Below are positions 1 to 10,900 of a stretch of DNA of 64,000 nucleotides, piece by piece (within the stretch, counting starts at the first letter, position 1; every line of letters starts with the position of its first letter). This DNA is from Hirundichthys speculiger (Eukaryota > Chordata > Actinopteri > Beloniformes > Exocoetidae): the NCBI GenBank assembly GCA_018398805.1, contig JAGFBZ010000863.1, forward strand, positions 1,738,501 through 1,802,500. The letters run 5' to 3'. A model generated the notes under the pieces. The model was given only the letters and a program-made list of their open reading frames with translations, had not been told where the DNA came from and searched no databases. The position numbers were made by a program, and so were the translations under genes.

Positions 1-1518
1 TGAAGTGTTGTATACATTGTATGTCATGTGACATGTATATATGTCATTATTTGTGTGTCAATGGATTTGTGTGGCAGAGGGTTGAAGGTGTAGAATAGAC
101 CATATGAAAGTGTGCAGTCTGTCAACAGATATAAACATATTTTTTCTAAATATATATCTAAATAGTTTTTCTTTTAAATATGGCCCTTTGTATGTAAACC
201 CACTTGGTCACCCCTGCTGTTGCACCCATCTATGTACTCCTAGGGTAGATTAACTTTGATGGAAAAGAAGTAGCTTGGTAAAGATAAAGGTCTGAAGAAA
301 GGTCAAGGGAAGTAAAGAGAATGAGAATGAGATAATTGACCGAGAGGTGAAGAAAGGGGAGGGGAGAGTGTAAAGGATAAAGGAAGGGAGTGCTGGGAAA
401 AGGTATGGAACAAAGACAGACAAAGAGAGGGACAGAGAGGAGCAGAGGCTAACGGATGTAGAAAGAGAAGAACAAATGTTGGAAGAAAAGGCACTGAGGA
501 GGCGATTAAATGGTAGGGTGAAAGAGCATGGAATAGATGGGGCAAAGTGAAAAAAGCAACAAAAAAACTGTTGAATTAACAGGTTGGGGGAGGTACCATC
601 TGCCCATTGATAACTCAAGCAATGGAAAATCAAATAAAGAGCAGAAGGAAGCAAATAATTAAGATATTGATTTCAAGGGACTCACAGGAATTATCCCCCA
701 GAAAAGAACAGAAGAAGGTGACAGCAACTGTATCAATAGTTTGACTGCTTCAACTGCTCAAGGGAACAGCACAAGTCTGAAGCAGAAATGCATATTAAGG
801 GAGGTACTATGTCTTGCTGGAAAACTTGGTCTGACTTACAATTCCATACATACATCAACACATGTCTGTTTATTCCTGACCATGATGAACTCGGTGGATC
901 TATGACTGATACTTTTTCCAAGCATTTGGACTCCACATTAACTTCTTTGAATTTATACGAGTTTAACTGGACCTTAATTCAAAATTAGTTTTCCCCAACT
1001 GCTCTCTTTTTGGTAACCACCCGGAGTTCCGCACATATCCCCCTCTTCTACATTGATTCACTTTTGCTCCGGGCCGTCCTTTGGGGAGAATATATTAGTG
1101 TACCACTCTCTGATCCATGCCAACTTCTCGGGAGTTGGTACCAAACTTCAGCTGTACTCTTCTTCCTAAGCTGTGAACACAAACCGTGAACACATCTGTG
1201 CCAATCCTTTTATGCATCACACCTCAACACGTGCTATTCCCTTCTCTGCCAGATGAAAACTAAGGCTAACTCCACAGGATCAACCAATACCAGTTTCCTT
1301 CTCCTCAGTAATACCTCAACAGCAGTCCTGGACACTGACTGAACAGTGAGCTGATTCCAGTTCTTTCATCAATGACATACTAAACAAACACTGGGCGTTG
1401 GCAGCAGGATAAATATGGTTCAACATTAGACATACTCACTTCAAAATCTTTTGTTGTAATCTTGCTTAGCTCACGAGGTCACCATCCTTCGTGAAGTTGG
1501 GTATATTTGGAGTTGGAG
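1..1518. other. Unassigned intergenic DNA with a purine-rich patch
   Basis: No gene or transposon family was recognised. From about 290 to 560 the plus strand is very rich in A and G (many gagag and aagg blocks). The long minus-strand reading frame over it is therefore a Ser/Leu/Phe-rich low-complexity frame and not a credible protein. The rest is ordinary AT-rich sequence up to the TA that precedes the pogo-like element at 1519. Confidence 0.5.
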
Positions 1519-1520
1519 TA

Positions 1521-1533
1521 GGGGAGAGTGGGG
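1521..1533 (+). repeat. Left TIR of the pogo-like element
   Basis: GGGGAGAGTGGGG, identical to the inverted copy at 4491-4503. The preceding TA (1519-1520) is one half of the target-site duplication. Confidence 0.9.
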
Positions 1534-1706
1534 TAATATGAGACATTTTTTACTTATGTTGTCCTGGTGGTAAGGAAAAATGACACAGAAATAGAACTGA
1601 AACATATAACTTTATTTCAGGATGTCTCCTATCAAATGAAATTATCAAAATGCATCTCTGACAAAGCTGCCCAAAATAACGACTTCTCAAAAAAAAGTGC
1701 TCCTGT

Positions 1707-1790
1707 GGCTCAACTTGACCCAGGTAAGGGGTAAGTTGAGCCATGTCAGTGGGTAAATTGAGCCATCTGGGGGTAAATTGACCATCTGAG
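1707..1790 (+). repeat. Left subterminal iterated motif of the pogo-like element
   Basis: At least four degenerate copies of a motif around GGTAAGTTGAGCCA (variants with AAATTGAGCCA and AAATTGACCA, one inverted as GGCTCAACTTGACC) occur in about 80 bp. Matching copies lie inside the other end at 4074-4145 and 4461-4490. Symmetric subterminal repeats in DNA transposons are often transposase-binding sites; that role is inferred here. Confidence 0.7.
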
Positions 1791-1953
1791 TTTTAAACCT
1801 GAGCATATTGTGCTAACAACAGGTTTTAACAGTTTTGAACTTGTGAGAACAAAAGATTTTAGCAGTTTTGAACTTATCAGAACAAATCACCAGTTCCTTT
1901 CAACACAAACCACCAGTTAGTCTCTAAACCATTTAACCATTTAATCAAAACAA

Positions 1954-3962
1954 CTATTCAATGTTCCAACTGTCAAGGTTGCAGGGGAAAATGAACTGTT
2001 GCTCCCGCCTTGCAGTTCCTCCAGCCATTTGAGGTTGTGGTAGCCTTTTCAGCACATCACTCTGTGGGAAAGATGCCTCATCCTTTTCCTTGAATGCAAA
2101 GGTGGGTTTCTTATTGCCTGTGATCACTCGGATTCTTCTGAGAAATCTGGCACTCACTTCGTTGCCCTCAAGGCTGTCAACCAAGCCAATGTAATGGTGG
2201 ATCATGCATTTGGATACAAATTTTACGATGACAAAGTCACCAACTACCAGATCTGAGACATCTGGTTCACTTCTTTCATCGCTTGAGCTCTCATGCTCGG
2301 AAGTGTCATCAAATGGGATGGCAACATCACTCTCTGCTTTCCACTACGTTTTTTGTCTGGCTTTGTTTCTTCTTCAGCTTTCCTTGCTCTTTGATGGTTC
2401 TTTCGGTTTTGCCTTTCTGTTTATTTTGCCTCTCTTTATGGGCACGTTCAATTTCCTGCTTTTCAGGTGTATCAGTCAGGACTCTTGTCTTCACACGCTT
2501 TCGGTTTGTTTGTTTCCTGGGCTGCTGACTTTTGGGAAAGGGTAGAATCACAGAAGGAGACACATATTCAGCAGGGCTTGGTTGTGAATTTGTGTCACTT
2601 TGTGAAGAACATGGCTGTGCAGGGCCTGGTGAAGGTAGCTCGGCAGAAAGAGAGGTTGAAACCATGGGTGCATCATCTGCAGCTGCAGCCTGCTGCTCCA
2701 GGTTGGGCCTGTCTGACACCATGGATGGCTCAAACTCTGCATCGGAGAAGACATCTCTGTTGTAAGGCAAGATCCCAGTGGATCTGAATCCAGATGCAAT
2801 ATTCCGTGGTGTCATCGCTGACATCGCTGTCCACAGCTTTCAGTGAAATGTGGGCTTCATGGTTATCCAAGATCAGCAGCAGTGGGTGATCAGGGGAGCA
2901 CTTGGTATGCTGAAACAGATGTTCAAGGAACTCAACAAAGGTACTTTCATTGATCCAGCCTGATCTAGTTGAGGTACCAATTGATCCTGGAGGTGCTCTA
3001 GCAATGAAGTGGTCTTTGTATCTGACCCATGGGAAGATAAACATTGGGGAGACTGAATTACCAGTCGCATTGATGGCACAGACCACAGTCACTAGTTCGC
3101 CTCTTTCAGCAGATGTGATGGCGCCCACCTGCTTCTTTCCTTTTTCGGCCACTACCTGCTTTGGTGATTGTACAGTTGTAACACCTGTTTCGTCTACATT
3201 ATATATCATATTCATGATATGATATATCATATCATGATAATCAGAATAGTTTATAGATAAGTTATCATGTGTCAGTTTGTTGTTGATTTGCTTAACTGTT
3301 GTATGTAATTGTCAAAAGCAGTTGTTAATGTTTTTAAATATATGAAGTCTGCTACCTGTCCATCACGTTGGCCAGGTTATCAAAGAACTCCTCAACTGTA
3401 GTTCTGTTGAAGGCTGTAGCTCTTCCCAAAGATGTTGCCTCAGGCATACAGATGGAGAGATGGTGGCGTGACATAAAACTCTTGAACCAATCTTTACCTA
3501 AAAAAGTAATGGTACCGTATTGAACTGCACAAAATAAATGAATCTATGCCAACTTACAGAGTAATGTTGTTTCTTGCACATCCTACCAGCTAAACCTTTC
3601 TCTGTCCAGTTGTTGGAGGTAGGAATGTTGTTTCTTTCTGCCAGTTCTGATGCCAGTTCACGGCATTTCTTTTGTGTGAGGCCATGAAACTGCTCCGCCA
3701 GCTTTTTTATGTGGTCTGCTAGCTCCTTCTCCAACTCCAATGGGAAGATTCTGTTTGCTTCTGCTGTTCCCATGTACCCTGTCATTTTCACTTCCTTTTC
3801 CTCACTCTTTTTGATGTACCTCTGCAGTGTTGACCTGTCAATATTCCTTTCTTTTGCCACTGATCTGATGGACTTTCCACCCTTGACATCACTGACTGCC
3901 CTCTTCATCTCTTCAATGGGTGTTAAACCCCACCTTGTTTTCCTTGTGTAGTTTCTCGGCAT
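1954..3962 (-). pseudogene. Pogo-like transposase, split by introns and internally deleted
   Basis: The first Met is read at 3962 (MPRNYTRKTR). Exon 1 (about 3558-3962) has a psq-type HTH (IRSVAKERNIDRSTLQRYIK) followed by a CENP-B-like helical region, and ends at a GTAAGT donor. Exon 2 (about 3356-3497) follows a TTTTTTAG acceptor and continues the DNA-binding region (DWFKSFMSRHHLS). From about 3205 comes the DDE domain with the first acidic motif (YNVDETG) and the second (LILDNHEAH). Right after HISLKAVD, near 2826, the frame breaks and resumes in another frame at the C-terminal part (TPRNIASGFRSTGILPYNRD), followed by a long Gln/Lys-rich tail ending at 1954. The segment that normally holds the third catalytic acid is missing, so this copy should not be active. 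Relatives are TIGD/JRK-type pogo transposases. Confidence 0.85.
3212..3237. repeat. Perfect 26-bp TA-rich palindrome inside the transposase gene
   Basis: The 26 bp starting tcatgatatg and centred on gatatatc equal their own reverse complement. They sit just upstream (in transposase sense) of the YNVDETG exon, where a splice acceptor would be expected. No good acceptor is visible, so this may be a later expansion that damaged the exon boundary. Confidence 0.75.
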
Positions 3963-4073
3963 GATATCTTTTCTACAGTAGTTAACATATGAAAAACACA
4001 CCAAACCAGTGAGTATACTCAAATGAAATACCATTTCACATGTCAGACACCTAACTGGATTTCAGTGCCCTAT

Positions 4074-4145
4074 GGTGGGGTAAGTTGAACCATTGGCTCA
4101 ATTCACCCCATAGCCTTTGGCTCACTTTACCCCATAGCCACCATT
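4074..4145 (-). repeat. Right subterminal iterated motif of the pogo-like element
   Basis: Contains one GGGGTAAGTTGAACCA-type unit and inverted units ending TTCACCCCATAGCC and TTTACCCCATAGCC. It mirrors the array near the left end; a further inverted unit adjoins the right TIR at 4461-4490. Confidence 0.65.
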
Positions 4146-4490
4146 TTGGAAAAAATGGGCTAGCTTAGAAATTAAGGCTAATCTTTAGCGAAGTGATTAG
4201 CATGATTTCATATGTTAGTAAATCGCTAACATGTATAATATATCATTTTAGACCAAGATATATTTGCTTTGACATGACAGTCATTTTCCCTAATATGCAG
4301 AAAATTTACTTTGACTAGCAAAAATCACTTTTTGGTGTGAAAAAATACTTACCCTTTCTCCCATGTGCTTCTCTGCTTCACAGCAAGATGGAATTGATGG
4401 GTGCTTCCTGAATTAATGGTCACATGACAAAACAAGTGCACGGTTACCTAGATACAAGGGGTGGGTCAACTTACCCACTGGCTCATCTCA

Positions 4491-4503
4491 CCCCACTCTC
4501 CCC
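4491..4503 (-). repeat. Right TIR of the pogo-like element
   Basis: CCCCACTCTCCCC, exact inverted copy of 1521-1533, followed by TA at 4504-4505. Confidence 0.9.
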
Positions 4504-4505
4504 TA

Positions 4506-6246
4506 TTTGTTTTTCTAAATCACCTTGAATGCAAATCACACTCATCCTGTTAAACTTTCTCTTTTAACTAAATTAGAGACATCAATGGATTAAAAGATCC
4601 CTATGATCCTTTTCCCACACTGAAACAGCAGAAAGAGAGTTTTTTTTTTTTCAGTCAAACACCTGGACAAGACATCCTAAGTCCACCATTTTATATAACA
4701 TCCCTTTGCCTAACGTGTGTCAGACCTTACCGTCCTCAAACTAGTAGTATTTTGTTAAGGTTTCTCTAACTGGATGGTATTAACTATTTACATTCACTGG
4801 TGTAAAAGGTTTGTGACCCAATACAAGCTAGCTGAAGCTGGCATCCCATGGGAAGAGCTCCATCTGGTATTTTTAAAAAAAAAAACAAAAAAAAAAAAAA
4901 ACTAGAGGTACATCATAGAGGTGCTTCTTGTAAAACTGCATTACATTGCTATACTATCACTGTGACTGCTCAGAGAGAGTCTGTGCTGTTCAAGTTCAAA
5001 AGATCAGAAAAAAATCTGACTTTTTTTTCGGTATCATGCGTTCCTTTCATGACCACTGGAAGAACTGGAGCTGCACAGGCATCATCTCAGAAAGTTCCAG
5101 CATACGTCACAGCAGTTTGTCACATAGGGATGTTGTATATTAATGGCATGTTTAAAAATGGAGGTGGTAATAATAAATAAATACAGTTTAAAATTTAGGG
5201 ATTTAAGAATATAAACTCAGTGAGGCCAAGATATCAATAAAAAAATAAAAATAAAACATTTATCATCAAGTGTGACAAACAAAATGATTTACAAAACCAG
5301 CAAGCAAAATTAGCTATGACTATCTAAGTTTTTGTTCTTTAGTTTTACTGTGACTATAATATATTTTAAGCCTGCTGACTGAGTTTATTTGTGCAGTGCT
5401 AATTTACAAGAAAATTTCAAAGCTGTCAAAAAAAGAAAAAGAAAAAAAGGTCAACAAGTTCAATACAAGTCCAATTTAATCTCTCGTTTTGAAAATATCT
5501 ACAGAGATGATCTGGTATGTATCATAGGAAAAGTCCTGGTGCATATACAGCTATAGCAATTTAAATATCCATATATGTCTCTTAAAAATATAAAGTCGTT
5601 TTTTTAGTCAGTGCAAATGTTCTATTCTTTATTAAATAATTTAAAAAGGTGCTGCTGAAGAAAAAAAAGTTTTAATCTTCATGCAGGGGCTGTAGCTCTG
5701 CACCTGAGGCTGTGAGGAAAACTAGCAAGCATGTGATCTGTAGCCACACAGGTCCTTTCCTAAGTGTTACTACAAAACATGCCTCTCTTTGGCAACACAA
5801 AAATCTTTTTCACACTTGATCCTGTAAAAGAATATTTAAACATTGAGAAGTTAAATAGAAAAAAAACACAACAAAAAACAAAAAATCAAAAATCATTGCA
5901 TATGATAAACCCTGCCAAGGTGCTACATTTGCCTACAGGCTTGTCAAGCTTTTAGAGTCGCAAACTAGCCCAACAGTCTTCGCTTGCATGTCCTTCTTTC
6001 TGTTTGCCACATAAGCTTTGTAAGTGATTTGTTGGTGCTCTGAAGGTGACTTGGATGCTCCTCAGACTTGAAATGGTGCATGTCACATGCTACCTGCACT
6101 CCGCTGCAAAGCAAATTTGATTGATTAATGATGTCTCCTTACAGGTCAGATTTCACGCTTCTGTTGGGAGCTTTTCTGTAGCAGTCATTAATTAATTGTC
6201 ATTTGTATAATTTTATGTTTATGGGCCTTGGGAAGTGTGTTTGACT
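4506..6246. other. Unassigned AT-rich intergenic DNA
   Basis: Contains several short A- and T-homopolymer runs (around 4640, 4869-4902, 5025) and no reading frame with recognisable domains. Nothing else was seen. Confidence 0.45.
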
Positions 6247-6870
6247 TTAACCCTCCTGTTATGTTCGTTTTGGAGGAACAGCAATTATGTTCCCGGGTCA
6301 ATTTGACCCAGGAAATGTTTGATCATCCAAAAGTATCTAAAAACTAAAAACTCCCAAATAAACACTGTTTATATCTCATTATTAACTCCATCACTAACTA
6401 TTTAAATCAATATTTAGTGCATTGTTGTTCTTTACCTCTCACAGATCATGGTTCAATGGTAATTATTCACTCGTTTTCTTTTTTAAATTAATGTTAAAAC
6501 ATTTTTAGATATGCATTGGAAAGACCGATCTATAAAATACAATAGTTCAATCTAACATTGACTTTTTTTGTAATTATTCTATATTTTCAACTTTTCTTTT
6601 TGGGGTGATGTTGATAAATTAGCACAAGAAAACCTCATCTTCCGGATAAATTGACCAGCTGAATTAAAATCAAAATCTACTGAATTTACAATGAAAGAAA
6701 ACTGAAGAATTGTTTTTGAACCAGAAAGTAATAAAAATAAGAAAAATCAAACTAGCAGATTAACAAAATGAACATGTTGTGTTTATATGTGTGTCTGTGA
6801 GTCTCCACTGCACACAAGTGACATGTCATCACGTTGTGACAATAAATACTACGCAATGTGTAAAACCAGA

Positions 6871-6932
6871 AATCCATCCATCCATTATCCAACCCACTTA
6901 TTCCTGTGCAGGGTCATGGAGGTCTGCTGGAG
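6871..6932 (-). repeat. SINE 3'-tail fragment inside the piggyBac remnant
   Basis: The plus strand reads (ATCC)n, then a stretch resembling the 3' end of the tRNA-derived SINE at 52705-53047 in reverse orientation (rich in tccatccattat, then cttattcctgtgcagggtcatg). It replaces the expected piggyBac coding continuation downstream of the stop near 6975. Confidence 0.5.
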
Positions 6933-6974
6933 ACAGAAGCTTAGACAGAAGATGTGCTCCTTGCAGAGCTTTGA

Positions 6975-7625
6975 TGGGTTCTACTCTGGAAAGATCTCCT
7001 TCCAAATGACAAATGCGTTGTAGGCTGATCTATCAGTCATGTTATAAAAGATGACCAGCGGTCAGCTTTCAGTCATTCGTTTGGTGCTTTTAGACCCAAT
7101 GACTTGGTCTAAATGATCCACCCCTCACTTTGGTGGCATTGTAGGGATCATACTTGGTTTCTGATCTTCTCTTGAGCTGATTTCAGACTTTTTATGCAAA
7201 GTGCTCATGACATTTTGACATTTCCCTCCTTTTTGGGGCAGTAAGGCTCTTGGGCTGTGGTGTCTGTGAAGGCAGACATGGAGGACTCAGGGGTCCGGTT
7301 CTTGGTTACCAGCAGCCAGAGTGCGAATTATACAATGACAATTGGGGGGGTCAACATTTTCTAGAGATGACAAAAATGACAATTTTTCCCTTCTTTAGGG
7401 GGGTCGAAGTTGTAATTGGGGGGGTCAAACACCCCCAAACCCCCCTGTAATTCGCACTATGCCAGCAGCTCAGCAGAGAGTTCACACTGGTTCTTTTGGA
7501 CCGCTCCAACCATCGTGAGCTTTCTCTTTAGAAGTCCCTGAATCAAGTTGCAGCTTGTGAAAAAATTGTCATAGGTTATATTCTGTCTTCTGAGACCACA
7601 TGTCATGTCAAGCACGACCCAAAGG
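6975..7625 (-). pseudogene. piggyBac transposase fragment (DDE_Tnp_1_7-like)
   Basis: Read on the minus strand in shifting frames. From 7620 down, VVLDMTCGLR then YDNFFTSCNL and LLKRKLTMVG match the region around the second catalytic Asp of piggyBac transposases. After the inserted TIR element at 7320-7458 come SMSAFTDT, then YNATK in another frame, then RPLVIFYNMTD and SAYNAFVIWKEIFPE ending at a stop near 6975. This matches the C-terminal catalytic region. The N-terminal part and the cysteine-rich tail are not visible. The family is a confident call from ordered motifs; stops and frameshifts make it a pseudogene. Confidence 0.82.
7320..7458. mobile_element. 139-bp TIR insertion (MITE-like) inside the piggyBac transposase
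   Basis: Ends are AGTGCGAATTA at 7320-7330 and its exact inverted copy TAATTCGCACT at 7448-7458. Inside are two direct copies of a CAATTGGGGGGGTCAA-like block and G/C homopolymers. piggyBac coding similarity continues on both sides, which shows it is an insertion. No clear target duplication was found and the superfamily is not assigned. Confidence 0.65.
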
Positions 7626-7665
7626 GGAGGGTGTGAAACTGGGGAGAAATGGGGGTCACAGTTGC

Positions 7666-7690
7666 AAAAAAAAAAAAAAAAAAAAAAAAA
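7666..7690 (+). repeat. Poly(A) run
   Basis: About 25 consecutive A inside the piggyBac remnant, a few dozen bases before the internal near-copy of the terminal palindrome at 7741. Confidence 0.8.
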
Positions 7691-7955
7691 ACTATTATAT
7701 TAGATACTTATAACCCCTTTTAGTCTCCATTTTGGCTGCTGGGTCAAATTGACCCGAACATAATCTATGTAACATAAACGTGGAGAGGGGGGTTGCAAAT
7801 ATGTTACATGAACAATTTTTATTTTATATGTTGATTAGACTAATTAAGCCAAGCAGAAGAAGTTTTATCCTGAAAAAATACTTTAAACTATTTTTTTTTT
7901 TTTTTTTTATTTTCAAAACGGGTCAATTTGACCCGCAACATAATAGGAGGGTTAA

Positions 7956-10900
7956 AGTTTAGGGCAACTGACTACTTGAAATAACTCCAGTCTACTTTCT
8001 GAATCAGATCTTCTTCATCACTCGTGCTCGATGACAGCGACACCACAAGCTTTGGCAGTTTTATTAGCAGCAGCATTTCACAAAATTTAAATAAAGCATG
8101 GGAACAAAAAGAATCTTTAGCCATACATTAAAGAATATGGAGTGGTGACTGGGCTGTGAGATAATCTGAAAAAATGTGTACCAACACTTTCCTACCTCTG
8201 AGGCCAATGATCAGCTTACTGGTCTATTGTACCATCAAAATAAGGCTGTTATTCTGGTCTGCTCCCAGTATGAATGCATGACAATGTGTTGTGGTGCAGC
8301 TGCACAACTGTGCATGGACCTCTTTTCATTTCCCATGATAAACATAAAATAAATAAAAAACTCCCTAACACACACACAAAGAGGCATAGACTCGCAGGGA
8401 AACTCTGATGCTGCTGTCTTTTCTCTTTCCTTCTTTGTGTCCTTTTTGAATCATCTTTAATTTGTAACGTGGATAATTTAAGATTTTATTTATTTCCTTT
8501 TTGTTTGCATGTAGGTTTTCTTTGCATATTTCATTCTGTGTGAGTCTTTCTTTCACTTGGTGACCGGGCTTAGTCGAGTGAGCTGCCATTGGTCACAGTA
8601 AAACTCCAGCAATCCAGGAAATCCTCACACTCACACCCACATATTGCATCAAAAAAGATCTTATCATCAATTTAAATTAGACCTCGATGTTGTGATTTGC
8701 CGCATCCCCTTGTGAGCGTGTTTGGGTTCCAAATGAGCCAATCAACAATAATTGTTTCATCTGCGTCTTTCTTTAATTTTGTACGCTGAGAGGTGATATC
8801 AAAGTTTCTGTTCATTTGATGCATCATCTCTGTATATGTGTGTTTAACACGTTCTGACCCCTCACCTCATGTCATTGCCAACTTCTGAATATCTTCTTGC
8901 AGGAATTTTGGAATCAAAACAGAAACCCTTATTATTGCATTGATATGTTTACCCATTTAAAACTGCTAGTTGTTAACATCTTTCAACTACTTATTATCTT
9001 CATCATTACTGTTTTTGTTAGCTTATCATTTTGAAATGAAATGGGTAGCACATCATCGTTAGTTTCTTAAACAGAAGATATGCACCAACAGCTGCTTGCA
9101 GGTATAAACTCTTAAACGGCTGTACATTAGCGTTCCAGAATTCTCTGAAATAAATCCAATTTAAAGAGTGACTACGGCTGTGCTGACTTTATAAAAGCTT
9201 GGCAACAGATTCCTAGAAAAGTCATCAAATATTGTTGCTCATAGTGTGTCTCTGTTTTTTTCCCCATTCCTTTTCTAATATAGTTGGATCGAGAAAATTA
9301 ACTTCATATTTTAATAAAATCATCTTATAGCCAAATGTAGTTGTAATAAATAAAGTGAGAAAGCACTAACAATGAAATAAGTGTATTCTTAAAAAACACA
9401 AAATAAAATTAGAAATAAACTCATTTGAAAAAAATAATACATTTAACATAGAAAACCAAGGAATAAACAGAATAGGATGTATCTAAAATGTCAAGGCATA
9501 CCCAGATGTATTACACATACACTTCCACTTCATGATAAGCCACATCCATCATCATTTAACTACCAACATACATGTCATTCATTATAAGCCACAATCATCC
9601 ATCCTCTGAATACTTGTATTATTCTACCAATTAAGTTCATTATCATTCATTCAAGTGGTTCTTACTTTAATTCACTGGTCACCTTATTTTGACAGATATT
9701 TAATTTAATTGTATTTCTTTCGATTTTTATCTTTACAATTCTTATATAACAAAGGACAGTCTTATAAATCATTTCACTTTATGTCATACTGTGTATGATT
9801 GTGTATGTGACAAATAAAATTTGCATTTGAATTTTAATGTGTCTCTTAATGTGTTTTTTCTTCTTTCCTGTAAAAATCTTCTTATCTGTCTTTACAAGTT
9901 TTCCTCTGAAGCAATCCCTTGTTGATGAGATATTCATTCAGCACCAGACCATAAAATATCAGTTGTTTAAAATTCTTGCTTGTATTTAGATATCTAAGAC
10001 TCATCCGAGGCAGCTGTGAACACCAGCGATAAGGCACAATTACACAGACACTGCTGCGACAGTAACTCAGAGTCGCAGACAGTTTCAAAAACACGGGGAA
10101 CAACACCACTAACTTCATAAAAATTCAACTATAATAAACAACTGCCACTGTTGTAATGGTTACTGTTTGCAAATTAGGCTTTCTCCATAACTGTGCTCTG
10201 GTTTGTTTAATTTCAGTTCGTGGATCAATAGAGTATTTTTGAAGTATTTTTGAAATGAACTGAATTGTTTAGACTCACAGAATTGACACATTTGGACGGC
10301 TGTGAAAATGACTGAAGATTAACTATAAAATTTTCTGGGTGAACTGATTTTTAATACAAATAAATAAACAGATAATTAAAGAAGAAGAATGGTGGGATGT
10401 GTCGTGATGAAACAAGTATATCAAATCCTTGGCTGAGAGGGACAGGGAAGGTTTAAAACAGAAGACTGCTGTGACTATAAAACAAAATGGGAATTGGGAT
10501 GAAGATTGTAGAAGAAAGAGCAGTATTGACTGAGAAATGGAGAGACTTCCTCAATCTATTTACAAAACAATTATAATGAAAGTAATGATTTTGAAGTGCT
10601 GCTTACCCTCCTTCAAGTGTGCACGGCACATTTTTCTGCTCTCCTCTTTTTTCTTCATCATTGCTTATTTCCACATCTGATAAAGTCACCATCAAACTAT
10701 TTATTACTTATTTCCCATCTGCATTTAATTTGCCTAACCTCTCTCAAACTTTATCCTCCCCACAACACACACACACACACCTCCTGTCGACCATCAGTCT
10801 GTGTCCATAAATGCAAAGAGATTAGTCCAGGGAGACAAAATGGGTTATTAAACTTCAAAAAGATCTATACAAATATCACCTCTCAATAGCCACACCATTC

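Larger units (their letters stand above)
1521..4503 (-). mobile_element. Pogo-like (Tc1/mariner superfamily) DNA transposon, about 3.0 kb, structurally complete ends
   Basis: The element begins GGGGAGAGTGGGG at 1521-1533 and ends with the exact reverse complement at 4491-4503. A TA dinucleotide lies directly outside each end (1519-1520 and 4504-4505), the target duplication expected for Tc1/mariner/pogo elements. Inside each end are several degenerate copies of a GGGTAAGTTGAGCCA-like motif. The interior carries a transposase on the minus strand with an N-terminal HTH, part of a DDE domain and a basic C-terminal tail, so the orientation is minus. Intact TIRs and TSD argue for a real insertion that was later damaged inside. 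The family name is inferred from the transposase; no database search was possible. Confidence 0.88.
6251..7951 (-). mobile_element. Degenerate piggyBac transposon flanked by TTAA
   Basis: TTAA at 6247-6250 and 7952-7955 flanks an element beginning CCCTCCTGTTATGTT (6251-6265) and ending with its inverted copy (7937-7951) with one mismatch in 15. TTAA targets and CCC-starting TIRs are typical of piggyBac. A GGGTCAATTTGACCC palindrome lies inside each end (6295-6309 and 7920-7934), with a third near-copy at 7741-7755. The interior has a frameshifted piggyBac transposase remnant on the minus strand, a 139-bp TIR insertion and a SINE 3' tail. This copy is dead but its ends are recognisable. Confidence 0.88.

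Noticed and set aside
250..654. 134-codon minus-strand open frame
   Set aside because: Lies over a purine-rich plus-strand patch and encodes Ser/Leu/Phe-rich low complexity. No domain, no splice context.
2204..2799. Several plus-strand frames over the pogo transposase
   Set aside because: Antisense shadows of the minus-strand transposase C-terminus, whose codons give recognisable pogo motifs.
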